Part shown: positions 7,509 through 17,262 of the stretch, piece after piece
Layout of the letters: each line of letters opens with the position of its first letter
Numbering within the stretch: the first letter of the stretch is position 1
NCBI RefSeq assembly: GCF_037154015.1
Contig: NZ_JBANRL010000001.1
Span: 1,178,001 to 1,242,000 of the forward strand
From: Altererythrobacter aquiaggeris
GTDB lineage: Bacteria; Pseudomonadota; Alphaproteobacteria; Sphingomonadales; Sphingomonadaceae
Reading direction: 5' to 3'
Length of the DNA stretch: 64,000 nt
The notes under the pieces: generated by a model
Told to the model about the DNA's origin: nothing
What the model saw: the letters and a program-made list of their open reading frames with translations, nothing else
The model's database searches: none
Program-made: the position numbers and the translations under genes

Positions 7509-8582
7509 ATGTCACAAACAGTCCATGTCGCGCGCGATAATCTTGGCTCGGCGCAGCTTGCCGATACACCGCTGCCCGAACTGGAGCCAAATGCTGTCCG
7601 GCTCAAAATCGACAGTTTTTCGGTTACTGCCAACAATGTGACTTATGCCGTTGCGGGCGAGCAGATGGGTTATTGGAATTTTTTCCCTGCGCCTTCGGGC
7701 AAGGGCGTCGTACCGATGTGGGGCCATGCGGTCGTCACCGCCTCCAATCATCCTGATATTGTAGCCGGGGAACGCGTTTACGGTTATCTGCCAATGGGCA
7801 CACATCTTGATGTCGAGCCTGGCAAAGTAAGCGACGGCAGCTTCGTGGATTTGGCCGGTCACCGCCAGCCGATGAGCCCGATTTACAACACATATTCGCG
7901 CCTTTCTGCCGATCCCGAACATGATGCCGCGCGCGAGGCCGAGCGGATGATTTTTGGCCCGCTGTTCAAGACGGGCTATTTGATCGAAACGATGTTTCGA
8001 AGCGAGGGCTGGTCCGGTGCGGGCGCGATGGTGATGACCAGCGCATCGTCCAAAACGTCGATGGCGCTCGCGAGCGTGGCCAAGGAAAAATCGCCAGCAA
8101 TAAAGCGCATCGGGTTAACGTCTGCGGGCAACGTCGCTTTTACCCAGGGCACCGGGCTATATGACGAAGTGCTTGCCTACGATGCGGTGGCCAAGCTCGA
8201 GAATGCCCCTACAGTCTCGGTCGATTTCGCCGGAAACTCCTCGATCCTGCGGTCCATCCATGAACACTTACGCGAAAATCTTGCCTATTCGTGTTTGGTT
8301 GGCGCGACGCATGTTGGCGGCCGTGATGGCAGCGCCGGTTCGTTACCCGGCCCGCAACCAATTCTGTTTTTTGCGCCTACCTACGCCGTTGCTGCAATCA
8401 AGGAACAAGGCCCCAAGGCGTTTGGCGAGGCTGTTGCTGCCAGCTGGAAGACTTTTCTTGAACAGATTGCCGGTACTGTCGATGTCGAAATACGCGAAGG
8501 GCTTGACGCTGCACGCAGTACCTATCTGGAAATTTTAAGCGGCAATGTTGATCCGGCGAAGGGAATTGTGATCCGGCCGTAA
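7509..8582 (+). CDS. DUF2855 family protein (alcohol dehydrogenase-like fold)
   Basis: A 357-residue protein of the DUF2855 family, distantly related to medium-chain dehydrogenases. Visible are the GroES-like N-terminal half (RLKIDSFSVTANNVTYAVAGEQMGYWNFFP) and a later VMTSASSKTSMALAS segment where a nucleotide-binding loop would lie. The zinc-ligand pattern of classical alcohol dehydrogenases is not obvious. I know no established reaction for the family. It stands alone between dnaN and the converging deacylase gene, with a GGGAG ribosome-binding site before the ATG. Confidence 0.85.
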   Translation: MSQTVHVARDNLGSAQLADTPLPELEPNAVRLKIDSFSVTANNVTYAVAGEQMGYWNFFPAPSGKGVVPMWGHAVVTASNHPDIVAGERVYGYLPMGTHLDVEPGKVSDGSFVDLAGHRQPMSPIYNTYSRLSADPEHDAAREAERMIFGPLFKTGYLIETMFRSEGWSGAGAMVMTSASSKTSMALASVAKEKSPAIKRIGLTSAGNVAFTQGTGLYDEVLAYDAVAKLENAPTVSVDFAGNSSILRSIHEHLRENLAYSCLVGATHVGGRDGSAGSLPGPQPILFFAPTYAVAAIKEQGPKAFGEAVAASWKTFLEQIAGTVDVEIREGLDAARSTYLEILSGNVDPAKGIVIRP

Positions 8583-8600
8583 CTGGGAAGGACCCGGTTA
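8580..8600. terminator. Compact hairpin formed by two converging stop codons
   Basis: TAACTGGG (8580-8587) pairs with CCCGGTTA (8593-8600) across a 5-base loop, with one G-T pair. The stem bases include the TAA of the DUF2855 gene and, on the other strand, the TAA of the deacylase gene. There is no long T-run, so efficiency is uncertain. Confidence 0.4.
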
Positions 8601-10352
8601 TTCTGCCGCCTCGGCAATGTCCGCATATTGCGGTCCGCGGATCAAGCCGCCCGGGGTACTTCCCGTCCACTCCCCTTCGCGGAATGTGACTTCGCCGTTT
8701 TTAATGGTCGCAACGTAGCCTTCGGCCTTTTGCAGCAACCTTTTCCCGCCCGCCGGCAGGTCGAACGCAAGCCATGGTTTGCCAAGATCAAGCCGCTCAA
8801 GGTCGATAACGTTGAGGTCCGCTTTATAACCGGGCGCGATAATTCCGCGATCATCGAGACCATACAACCTGGCAGTATCGAAGCATTGTCGTTTGATTGC
8901 CAGTTCCAGCGGGATGCGATTGCCGCGTTTGCGGTCACGCACCCAATGCTGCAGCATAAAGGTCGGGCTCGCCGCGTCGCAAATGGTGCCGCAATGCGCG
9001 CCGCCATCCGATAAGGAATTCACGCAGTCACTGCTTAACTGCAAATCATGCAGAAAATCGAGATTGCCGTCGGCGTAGTTGAGAATTGGCAGATAAACGA
9101 AGCCCTTGACATCTTCGCTGCACAGCAGATCATATGCATATTCCTGCGGATCAACCCCTTTCACATTTGCACGGGAATTGATGCTGGCGGATTGTTCAGG
9201 CTCGTAATCGAAGCCGGGATCCATTTCGTATTGTAGCGCCCAATCCTGGGTCACAACCATCACAACCGGCAATATGTCCTGCGGCGCATCGGTGTAATCA
9301 TTTGCCTCCGAAAGCAGCTGCGCCTTGAATGCCGGATCAAGCAGCTTTGCCTTTTGTGCTTCCCACTCAAGCCCGGAAATTGCTTGCCAGCTTGGCCGGT
9401 AAACAAACGGGTTTACGCTTCCCTGCCAGGCCATAATGATGCCGTTACCACGCAGCGCAATCTGGGCGACAATATTGGCGCCATTATCGTTTTCGGCGCG
9501 CATGGAAGCAATTTGTTCGTCAAGCGGGATTTCTTTGGCAATCGACTGGAGCGCGGCGAAGGTTACAGGCAAGCCGGTTTCGCGGCTCAAGTTCCCCATC
9601 CATTCAAATTCGTTCCAGTCGCGCTGAAGGTCGCTGGCCATTTCAAACACACCGTAGCCAACGCGGCCCATGGCGCGTCCGATAGTCAGCAATTCTTCCG
9701 GTGTCGCGGTGGTGCCCGGCACCAATTCACCATCGACCGACTTATGCAGCACTGTCCGACTGGTGGAGAACCCTAGCGCACCGGCACGGACACCTTCTTC
9801 GACAATGGCGGACATCTGCGCCATATCGTCCGCTGTCGGTACAGCACCGGGCTGTTCACGGTCGCCCAGCACATAGGCCCGCACCGCTCCGTGCGGAACA
9901 TGTGTGGCAACATCCACTGTGCGGGGCAGTTTTTCCAGCGCATCAAGATATTCTGGAAAAGTTTCCCAATCCCAAGTCATCCCTTCGGCAAGCGCCGTAC
10001 CGGGAATATCTTCGACACCTTCCATCAGGCTTATGAGCCATTCGTGGCGGTCAGGCCGCGCGGGGGCAAAGCCGACCCCGCAATTGCCCATGATTACCGT
10101 GGTTACACCGTGCCAGCTGGACGGTGCCATTTCCTGATCCCAGGTCGCCTGGCCGTCATAATGCGTGTGAATATCCACAAAGCCGGGCGTAACCAGCTGG
10201 CCATTTGCGTCGATTTCTTTGACAGCTTTGCCGTCAACATCACCAACTTGCGCAATCAGGCCGTCCTTGATCGCAACATCCCCGGAAAATTTTGCGGCAC
10301 CTGTTCCATCCACAATCGTTCCATTGCGAATTATCAGATCAAATTCTGGCAT
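8598..10352 (-). CDS. N-acyl-D-amino-acid deacylase-type amidohydrolase
   Basis: A 584-residue amidohydrolase-superfamily enzyme (D-aminoacylase branch). It opens with the small beta domain [15 protein letters not shown]. The first metal motif [12 protein letters not shown] has His62 and His64, Cys91 lies in [10 protein letters not shown] where D-aminoacylases carry a metal-ligand cysteine, and SDGGAHCG (448-455) holds the catalytic Asp. Such enzymes release D-amino acids from N-acyl-D-amino acids; the true substrate here is unknown. I choose the ATG at 10352 because AGGAG lies 8 bases upstream; a TTG two codons earlier is too close to it. It is the last gene of the phaC-phaZ-reductase unit, 15 bp after the reductase. 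Confidence 0.85.
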   Translation of the reverse strand: MPEFDLIIRNGTIVDGTGAAKFSGDVAIKDGLIAQVGDVDGKAVKEIDANGQLVTPGFVDIHTHYDGQATWDQEMAPSSWHGVTTVIMGNCGVGFAPARPDRHEWLISLMEGVEDIPGTALAEGMTWDWETFPEYLDALEKLPRTVDVATHVPHGAVRAYVLGDREQPGAVPTADDMAQMSAIVEEGVRAGALGFSTSRTVLHKSVDGELVPGTTATPEELLTIGRAMGRVGYGVFEMASDLQRDWNEFEWMGNLSRETGLPVTFAALQSIAKEIPLDEQIASMRAENDNGANIVAQIALRGNGIIMAWQGSVNPFVYRPSWQAISGLEWEAQKAKLLDPAFKAQLLSEANDYTDAPQDILPVVMVVTQDWALQYEMDPGFDYEPEQSASINSRANVKGVDPQEYAYDLLCSEDVKGFVYLPILNYADGNLDFLHDLQLSSDCVNSLSDGGAHCGTICDAASPTFMLQHWVRDRKRGNRIPLELAIKRQCFDTARLYGLDDRGIIAPGYKADLNVIDLERLDLGKPWLAFDLPAGGKRLLQKAEGYVATIKNGEVTFREGEWTGSTPGGLIRGPQYADIAEAAE

Positions 10353-10367
10353 TGCCAAAGCTCCTGA

Positions 10368-11690
10368 TTAACTATCGTGGCCGGCAGCGATCATTGCCGC
10401 GATATCGACGAATTTCTCGCGCGGAGAGCCATCGCGCGCTGCGGCAGTTTCGGCTTCCTCGATTTTCTTCCAGTCCCTGAACGTTACCACATCCAGACCG
10501 CGTTGTCCGGCCAGAGCATCAAAACCCTCGCGGCCGGCCTTTGTTGCCGGGCCCAGCCGGCCCGCATCGGCGTCTTCCGCGATCTTTTCAACCAATCCGA
10601 ACCCGTCAGGCCTGTTGGTGCCAATTGTCCCGGTTGGCCCACGGCGTGCCCATCCGGCGCAATACAGTCCCGTAAGAATTCGCCCCTCGTCATTCGCAAA
10701 ACGTCCCGCGCGTTCGTCAAATGGCACGTCTGGTATCGGTGAGGATCGGTAACCGATACAGGTTACCACCACATCTGCCGGGACCGAGTAGGTGTCACCT
10801 GTGCCGACCGCGCGCCCTTTTTCCACTGTCGTTCGCTCGACCTCTACAGCATTCACCGCACCGTCGCCGTGGATCGCAATCGGGCTGGCGAACAGATCGA
10901 ACTCGATCTCTATTCCGGCGTCCGCATGGACGCTTTCGGGAATGGCGGCAAAACTGCGCAAATGGGTCACTGACTTGCGAAGCCCGGGCTCGAGGATTGC
11001 GTCCTCGGCTTCGGGGGGAAGGTCTCTTGGATTTACGCGGGGGACAGCGCGCTCCAGATGTGCCAATTCGCCGAGCTCTTTTGGCGTCATTGCCACCTGA
11101 TGCGGGCCGCGGCGGCCAATGATGGTTATCTTTTCAATTTTGGACGCTTTTAATCGGTCGAGTGCATGGCCCACGATGTCACTTCCCGCAAACTCGGCCT
11201 CTGTCTTGGCCAGGATGCGCGCTACGTCCAGCGCGACGTTCCCCATCCCGATCACTACCGCATGTTTCCCCGAAAGGTCCGGATCAAGGTTGGCGAATTG
11301 CGGATGCCCGTTATACCAGCCAACAAAAGCGGCACTGCCAAACACATTGCCAAGATCATCACCGGGCATTTCCAGCGTGCGGTCATTGGGCGCACCTGTC
11401 GCCAAAACCACGGCGTCGTACAGACCCTGGAGTTCCGCAATGCTGACATCCCGGCCAATCGTGACATTGCCCACAAACCTTACATTTCCGGTCAGTGCGG
11501 TTTTTTCGTACCGCTTCGAAACCGCTTTGATAGACTGGTGATCAGGCGCAACGCCCGTGCGGATCAAGCCGTACGGGACCGGCAGACTATCAAAAATATC
11601 AACCTGAACACCATCGCCCCATAACTTTTGCGCGGCTTCGGCAGTATAATATCCTGCCGGGCCTGACCCGATAATGGCGATCTGCCTCAT
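10368..11690 (-). CDS. Ferredoxin--NADP reductase, adrenodoxin-reductase (FprA) type
   Basis: A 440-residue flavoprotein of the adrenodoxin reductase family. It has the FAD loop GSGPAG (8-13), LPVPYGLIRTGVAPDHQ, the NADP loop IGMGNVALDVARI and the C-terminal GPTGTIGTNRPDGFG segment that contacts both cofactors. It passes electrons between NADPH and ferredoxin, for example to P450s or other ferredoxin-dependent enzymes. Its ATG shares one base with the phaZ stop codon (TGATG), so it is translationally coupled to the depolymerase gene. No ferredoxin or P450 gene is nearby; korAB at 47.6 kb is the only other clear ferredoxin-linked enzyme in the window. Confidence 0.9.
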   Translation of the reverse strand: MRQIAIIGSGPAGYYTAEAAQKLWGDGVQVDIFDSLPVPYGLIRTGVAPDHQSIKAVSKRYEKTALTGNVRFVGNVTIGRDVSIAELQGLYDAVVLATGAPNDRTLEMPGDDLGNVFGSAAFVGWYNGHPQFANLDPDLSGKHAVVIGMGNVALDVARILAKTEAEFAGSDIVGHALDRLKASKIEKITIIGRRGPHQVAMTPKELGELAHLERAVPRVNPRDLPPEAEDAILEPGLRKSVTHLRSFAAIPESVHADAGIEIEFDLFASPIAIHGDGAVNAVEVERTTVEKGRAVGTGDTYSVPADVVVTCIGYRSSPIPDVPFDERAGRFANDEGRILTGLYCAGWARRGPTGTIGTNRPDGFGLVEKIAEDADAGRLGPATKAGREGFDALAGQRGLDVVTFRDWKKIEEAETAAARDGSPREKFVDIAAMIAAGHDS

Positions 11691-12538
11691 CAGGCCGCTT
11701 CCGGAAGGCCCATTTCGCCCGGCACATCCAGGAAGTCGCGCATCTCGCGCAATGATTGTTCCTTGTGGCTGAGCAGGAACAGATGCCCTCCGCCCTTGAT
11801 CATCACCAACTTGCTGTTCGGAATAAGACTGTTGAGGAATTTCCCGTTTACCGCCGGTACAATCTGGTCATCGTCGCCCATCAGAATGAGGGTATCCTTG
11901 CGCATGAAGGGCAGGGCTGGTGCGCTGGTCCAACCCAGCATCGCCAGAAGCTGATACATATATCCGCGCGGCGTCGGAGGCGTAAGACGCGCCATATGGC
12001 CCTGCTTGCCCGGACCCCGGCCCAGCCCTTCACCATAGAGCGTTTCGAAATTCTTCATCATGAATTCCGGGTCGATGTACCGACGGGGGTTGGCCATCTT
12101 CGTCAGTGCTTTCGGATTGCCGGGCATCATGAGCATACCCGCGCTGGTGGCGATCAGCACCAAGCGGCGCGTCCGGCCGGGGTGCTGGATGGCGAAATGC
12201 TGCGCCATGCCGCCGCCCCAGCTGATGCCCATTACATCGACGACATCAATGCCGAATTTGTCGAGTAATTTCGCTGAAGTCCAAGCCATCGTCACAACAT
12301 TGTAGGGCACAACAGGTTCGGGCGATCCGCCAATTCCCGGCATATCGAACATGATGAAAGCCCGGTCATCAAACGCGGCGGCCAGCGGCGCCACTGCTTC
12401 GATATTCGCACCTATACCGTTAAAAAACAGGATCGGTGGGTGCGCACTTGGCGCACCCATCCGCCAACGCGCCACGCGCAGGGTCCTGCCGCCGACGTTT
12501 TCCATAGTGATTTCGGCGTGTTTCATCGGGTCGCTCAA
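11690..12538 (-). CDS. phaZ: Intracellular poly(3-hydroxyalkanoate) depolymerase (medium-chain type)
   Basis: A 282-residue alpha/beta hydrolase closely resembling the intracellular PhaZ of Pseudomonas in length and layout. It has an oxyanion-side FFNGIGANIE motif, the nucleophile elbow GISWGG with Ser106, an Asp in GDDDQIVP (221-228) and His252 in GGGHLFLLSH. It hydrolyses granule polymer to release hydroxyacids. The start is taken as the TTG at 12538, preceded by AAGG at 8 bases; an ATG at 12526 lacks a ribosome-binding site. It lies 34 bp downstream of phaC and overlaps the reductase by one base, so the genes form one unit. Confidence 0.9.
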   Translation of the reverse strand: MSDPMKHAEITMENVGGRTLRVARWRMGAPSAHPPILFFNGIGANIEAVAPLAAAFDDRAFIMFDMPGIGGSPEPVVPYNVVTMAWTSAKLLDKFGIDVVDVMGISWGGGMAQHFAIQHPGRTRRLVLIATSAGMLMMPGNPKALTKMANPRRYIDPEFMMKNFETLYGEGLGRGPGKQGHMARLTPPTPRGYMYQLLAMLGWTSAPALPFMRKDTLILMGDDDQIVPAVNGKFLNSLIPNSKLVMIKGGGHLFLLSHKEQSLREMRDFLDVPGEMGLPEAA

Positions 12539-12572
12539 TTAGAATACCTTAAAATGAGAGTGGAAGCGCCGC

Positions 12573-14267
12573 TCAGCGTTCTTCGAGAACATACAGTCCG
12601 GGTGCCGGGTCAAGCGGTTTGAACTTCGTGTTACCCAGCTTGGCCGGAGAAGTTTTCAGTTTGCCAGAACGGTCCTGCACCCACTGCATCCAATATGGCC
12701 ACCAACTGCCAGGAATTTCTTCGGTGGTCTGCAGCCATTCATCGGCTGTTTCCGGCAGCGAGCCGCCGCCTTTCTTGATGAAATACTTGGCTTTCGGATT
12801 GCCCGGTGGGTTGAGGATCGCCTGCATGTGACCAGCCTGGCTAAGTACATATGTTACATGTTTCGAACCGAACAGCCTGGTCGAACGATATGTCGCCTTC
12901 CAGGGGGTAATGTGATCAGTGACCCCGCCGAGAACGAACAGGTCGCTTTTGACCTTGGACAGGTCGATTTTATGGCCTGCCATCTCGACTTCGCCTTGCT
13001 TGGTAAAGGCCAGTGTTTCGAACAAAGTTAGGAAATCGCCCATCAGGCTGGCCGAAAGATTTGTCGCATCGGCATTCCAGAACAGCACATCGAACGCGGG
13101 TGGATCCTCGCCAAGCAGATAATTATTGATCACATAATTCCAGATCAGATCGTTCGGTCGCAACCACGCGAAACCGCGAGCTAGAGAATCTCCTTCTATC
13201 ACGCCCTTCTTCGCTGCGCGCTGGCGGGCCAACTGCATTCCGTTTTCGCTGACCAGAGAACCTGCCTCGATATCGTTTTGCTTGGGATGTAATACACACA
13301 CCATCAAAGTGAGCGAGCCGAGCAGACTTTCTCCATCGGCTGCCAGTCTGCTGGCCAGCAAAGCGGCTGTCTGACCACCTGAGCAGCCTGCCGATACATT
13401 GACCTTTTTTGACTTCGTGATGGCGGCAACGGCATCCATCGCTTCGCGGCATGAATCGATGTAATCCGCCATATCCCAATGGCCTTGATCCTTCGCGGGA
13501 TTTCGCCAACTGATGACAAAAGTCTGAATGCCGTTATCAAGCTGGTATTTAACGACCGATTTATCCGGCGTCAGATCATTGATATACATTTTGTTGATCT
13601 GGGGCGGAATCGTCAGCTGCGGCACTTCGTGCACCTTGGCTGTCGTGGGTGCGTATTGCACCAGTTCCATCATCTCTGTTCTGAGTACGACAGAACCCTT
13701 CGAAATCGCAACGTTTTCGCCCAGTTTGAAGGGGCGCTTGTCGACCTGACTGACCATGCCCTTGTTATGGACCATATCGTCATAGGCGTTTTTCAAACCT
13801 TTGACGAGGCTCAGCCCCCCGCTGTCTATAACCCGCTTCTGGGCCGTGGGATTGCCTAGCAGCGAGTTCGTCGGCGCCAGACTATCGATGATGATGTTGG
13901 AAATAAAGTTGGCGCGATCACGCTCGAGGTCGTCCAGCTCCAACTCCTCGAGCCAATTGCTCATGCCCTTCTGGATAGCCAGATAATATTGCGCACCGGC
14001 ACGGAAAAACGGGTTATATTGCCAAGCCGGATCGCGGAACCGCTTATCTTTCGGGTCCGGTTGGAGTTCCGACTTTCCGGTCATTATCTTGACCATGTCC
14101 TGGCCGAAGCTTTGGGCGTGCTTCATCGTGCGCCCGGGATCAGATGCAGTCTCGCGCAATAACAACGCGATTGCCCCGACAAAATCCTCTCTGGCGAGCC
14201 CGATCATCGGCCCAAGGGCAGTGGTTGATTGTGCGGCCTCGTTTTCCAGCGTCTTCTGGTTTGGCAT
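12573..14267 (-). CDS. phaC: Poly(3-hydroxyalkanoate) synthase with class II-like active site
   Basis: A 564-residue PHA polymerase that joins 3-hydroxyacyl-CoA units on the granule surface. The catalytic triad is visible: Cys295 in the lipase-like box SAGCSGGQ, Asp451 in VTDHITPW and His480 in SQAGHMQAI. The box GCSGG, the length and the triad positions match the Pseudomonas class II synthases (C296, D452, H480) better than the GYCVGG box of class I enzymes usual in alphaproteobacteria. The pairing with a Pseudomonas-type PhaZ fits. AAAGGGG precedes the ATG. No phasin or phaJ gene is adjacent. Preference for medium-chain monomers is inference. Confidence 0.93.
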   Translation of the reverse strand: MPNQKTLENEAAQSTTALGPMIGLAREDFVGAIALLLRETASDPGRTMKHAQSFGQDMVKIMTGKSELQPDPKDKRFRDPAWQYNPFFRAGAQYYLAIQKGMSNWLEELELDDLERDRANFISNIIIDSLAPTNSLLGNPTAQKRVIDSGGLSLVKGLKNAYDDMVHNKGMVSQVDKRPFKLGENVAISKGSVVLRTEMMELVQYAPTTAKVHEVPQLTIPPQINKMYINDLTPDKSVVKYQLDNGIQTFVISWRNPAKDQGHWDMADYIDSCREAMDAVAAITKSKKVNVSAGCSGGQTAALLASRLAADGESLLGSLTLMVCVLHPKQNDIEAGSLVSENGMQLARQRAAKKGVIEGDSLARGFAWLRPNDLIWNYVINNYLLGEDPPAFDVLFWNADATNLSASLMGDFLTLFETLAFTKQGEVEMAGHKIDLSKVKSDLFVLGGVTDHITPWKATYRSTRLFGSKHVTYVLSQAGHMQAILNPPGNPKAKYFIKKGGGSLPETADEWLQTTEEIPGSWWPYWMQWVQDRSGKLKTSPAKLGNTKFKPLDPAPGLYVLEER

Positions 14268-14415
14268 CGATATCCCCTTTTATCCGCTATTCTGCGGCAT
14301 TTGGCACATTCATGCACGGCGTTAACGAAGTTGGCAAGTTGACTAAGCCAGCGCGAGATTTAGCCGCCTGACGCCAACGGGAAGTAACCACGTCATTAAC
14401 CGTTATCAAAGGAAT

Positions 14416-17151
14416 TTGGCGCAGAGCAGCATGATGGTGGCAGCGCATCGTTATATCGCAGAAAATGGGCTGGCTGCGTCAAGCGAAGGCGCGGCAACGG
14501 AAACCCTTGTAGCAGGGTCCGCAATCGACAACTACGTTTCGTCCCCGGCGGAAGTTCCAATCATGCGCAGCAAGGTGGCGGAAGACCGCAGATCTGTGCA
14601 GATGGCTACGGTTAAAAAGCACCAGTCATTCATCCCGAGAACCTGGGCATGGATGGCTGTCGTTCTGGGGGCTTCATATGCCTTGGCGATGATCGTGTCG
14701 TTCACGTTGATGCCCTTGCCGGTGTTGCTGTGCGCGATCGGCGCGGTTGCGCTGGCATCTGCCGGTCACAGGCTGGGCGTGTGGGAAAGGCAGCTGCCCC
14801 GCTCCAAGGCGCTGGTCGCTGCCGCAATCATACTCACGATTGTCGCGCCACTTGCGTTAACCGGCACAGGTTTTGCAATCTGGCTTTTTTCCGGCGCATT
14901 CGATTGGCGCTGGGGCGTTTCCGGTCTGATCTCGATAAACGCCTTTTCGTCCACATTTCTTAGTCGGCGTGTACCTCTTCTTTTTGTCTCGATCATGGCG
15001 GTCTGGACGCCAATAGCTCTCTTCGACGGATCCTTCGAAGCCATCATTGCGCTGGGCATGAGCAGTGTTGTGATGCTGGTCGTTGCAAGACACCAAACGA
15101 CATTAGACAAGGAATTCGAACGCCGTCAGGAAGTGCTTGACCGGCGGCGCAACCGTTATCGCGATCTATTGAACGAGTATGAACAGGCTGGTCTGGGTTG
15201 GTTTTGGGAAACTGACAGACGTGGTCACTTGACTTATGTTTCATCACGGATCGCACGACTGCTTTGCTCAACCCCCGAAAAGCTGGTTGGAACCGCGTTT
15301 CTCAGCCTCTTCGCGCTCGGCAATGATGGCGATGAAAGTGAGCGGACGCTGACTTTTCACATATCGGCACGATCATCGTTCCAGGAGCTACCTGTTCGGG
15401 CGGCAATCGAGACCGAAGAACGGTGGTGGTCTGTCAGTGGCCGCCCGATGTACGACAGCTTTCAGAATTTCGTCGGGTTCAGGGGGTCCGGATCGGATCT
15501 TACCGAAAAACGGCGGAGTCAGGAGCAGGCATCACGTCTGGCCCATTTCGATTCTCTCACCGGTCTGGCGAACAGGATGCAGATGGGGCAGACGCTCGAA
15601 AAGATCCTTCAGTCTCCGCGGGTAAGCCAGCGAGAATGCACGGTGATGCTGCTTGATCTCGACCGGTTTAAACAAGTGAACGATACACTCGGACACCCTG
15701 TTGGCGACAAATTGCTGAAACAAGTAGCGCAGCGCCTGGAGCGATGCGTTGGGAAGTCCGGCCAAGTCGGCCGTTTGGGAGGGGATGAATTTCAAATTGT
15801 CCTGGCTGGCCGCCAGACAAACGTCACCTTATCAAACATGGCCAATGATATCATCAAAGGCCTTTCACAGCCTTATTCGATCAACGGACAGAGAATTGTC
15901 ATAGGCGCTTCCATCGGCATCGCCCGCTCGCCGTCCAACGGACTTACCACAGAAGCCATAATCAGGAACGCTGATCTGGCGCTTTATGCTGCGAAAGATG
16001 GTGGGCGCGGTCGCTACCATTTCTACTCGGAGAACCTACACACCGCGGCTGAGGAACGTGGTCAGTTGGAAAGCGATTTACGTGATGCCATCACCAACGG
16101 CAGCCTGAAGCTATTCTACCAGCCAGTAATCCAGGCGGCGAATGAACAGATTTCCGGTTTTGAAGCGCTTTTGCGCTGGCATCATCCGGTTCACGGATGG
16201 TTGTCGCCGGTAAAATTCGTTCCCGTTGCCGAAGACAGCGGGCTGATAGAAGCGATTGGCGAGTGGGCTCTAAGGACTGCCTGCCACGACTTGGCGAAAT
16301 GGCCCGAATCGGTTCGCTGCGCTGTCAATGTATCGCCCCTGCAATTTGCCAATCCACAACTGCCGGCGATTGTTACCAGCGCCTTGGCGCAGGCGCAGGT
16401 TCATCCCTCGCGCTTGGAATTGGAAATAACCGAAAGTGTTTTCCTGAACGAAGGGGAAGGTACGGACGCGATGTTCGCCGCGCTCAAAGGTGTCGGTGTT
16501 CGCCTTGCGCTGGATGATTTTGGCACTGGCTACTCATCGCTCGGATATTTGAAAAAGGCACCGTTCGACAAAATCAAGATTGACCAGAGCTTTGTGCGCG
16601 GGGCGACGCAAACCGGTAGTCGGAATGGCGCGATAATAGCTTCGATCTGTAGTTTGGCGCAGGCGTTGGGAATGGATACGACCGCAGAGGGTGTCGAAAC
16701 ACTCGACGAGCTTGATCTGGTTCGTTCGCACGGATGTAGCCATATCCAAGGACACATTTATCATAAAGCTCTCAGCGCCGATGATGCGACTGCGAGGCTC
16801 GCGGCAGGATTGAATGCTGTGGCGAACGGGCCGCGATCTGCCCGCGAGCATCGCCGTACGATGTTCCGAAAGATCATTTTGAGCCACGGCGGAAAACCAT
16901 ACACCGGAACAATCCGAAACATTTCAACGACCGGTGCGCTGGTCACGGGTATATGGGAGGTGCCAGCCGGTACAGAATTCGAATTAATGCTGACAGATAC
17001 GCAAAAAGTGGTCGCAACTAGCAGGTGGTCCACTGACGACCGGGTGGGTGTAGAATTTAAAAACGCGCTAAAGCAGGATGCCAGCGGGAAAATCCTCGAT
17101 GATAGCGATAGCACCGAAAGCGCACCTGCCCCCTTGCGAAAAGCGGGTTAA
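14416..17151 (+). CDS. Membrane GGDEF-EAL-PilZ cyclic-di-GMP protein
   Basis: A 911-residue signalling protein. Order: about five hydrophobic segments (~78-225), a short coiled linker, a PAS-like domain (~255-365), GGDEF (~375-535, motif GGDEF at 455-459), EAL (~545-800, EALLRW at 583-588, DDFGTGYSS at 700-708, EGVET at 758-762), and a C-terminal PilZ-like domain (~810-885, starting REHRR). Both catalytic motifs look intact, so it could make and degrade c-di-GMP; the usual RxxD inhibitory site before GGDEF is absent. PilZ may sense the product. Start is uncertain: TTG at 14416 sits too close to AAAGGA, and ATGs at 14431 or 14563 are alternatives. Confidence 0.9.
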   Translation: MAQSSMMVAAHRYIAENGLAASSEGAATETLVAGSAIDNYVSSPAEVPIMRSKVAEDRRSVQMATVKKHQSFIPRTWAWMAVVLGASYALAMIVSFTLMPLPVLLCAIGAVALASAGHRLGVWERQLPRSKALVAAAIILTIVAPLALTGTGFAIWLFSGAFDWRWGVSGLISINAFSSTFLSRRVPLLFVSIMAVWTPIALFDGSFEAIIALGMSSVVMLVVARHQTTLDKEFERRQEVLDRRRNRYRDLLNEYEQAGLGWFWETDRRGHLTYVSSRIARLLCSTPEKLVGTAFLSLFALGNDGDESERTLTFHISARSSFQELPVRAAIETEERWWSVSGRPMYDSFQNFVGFRGSGSDLTEKRRSQEQASRLAHFDSLTGLANRMQMGQTLEKILQSPRVSQRECTVMLLDLDRFKQVNDTLGHPVGDKLLKQVAQRLERCVGKSGQVGRLGGDEFQIVLAGRQTNVTLSNMANDIIKGLSQPYSINGQRIVIGASIGIARSPSNGLTTEAIIRNADLALYAAKDGGRGRYHFYSENLHTAAEERGQLESDLRDAITNGSLKLFYQPVIQAANEQISGFEALLRWHHPVHGWLSPVKFVPVAEDSGLIEAIGEWALRTACHDLAKWPESVRCAVNVSPLQFANPQLPAIVTSALAQAQVHPSRLELEITESVFLNEGEGTDAMFAALKGVGVRLALDDFGTGYSSLGYLKKAPFDKIKIDQSFVRGATQTGSRNGAIIASICSLAQALGMDTTAEGVETLDELDLVRSHGCSHIQGHIYHKALSADDATARLAAGLNAVANGPRSAREHRRTMFRKIILSHGGKPYTGTIRNISTTGALVTGIWEVPAGTEFELMLTDTQKVVATSRWSTDDRVGVEFKNALKQDASGKILDDSDSTESAPAPLRKAG

Positions 17152-17262
17152 ACTCCACCGGACATAATGCGTGGCTGACATGGCGCTACGAGCGAGGTAA
17201 GGGCACTTGCATCGGGGGCCAACAATTCTCCTTTTCCCGAATACTCAAATCAGCGGCGCAAA

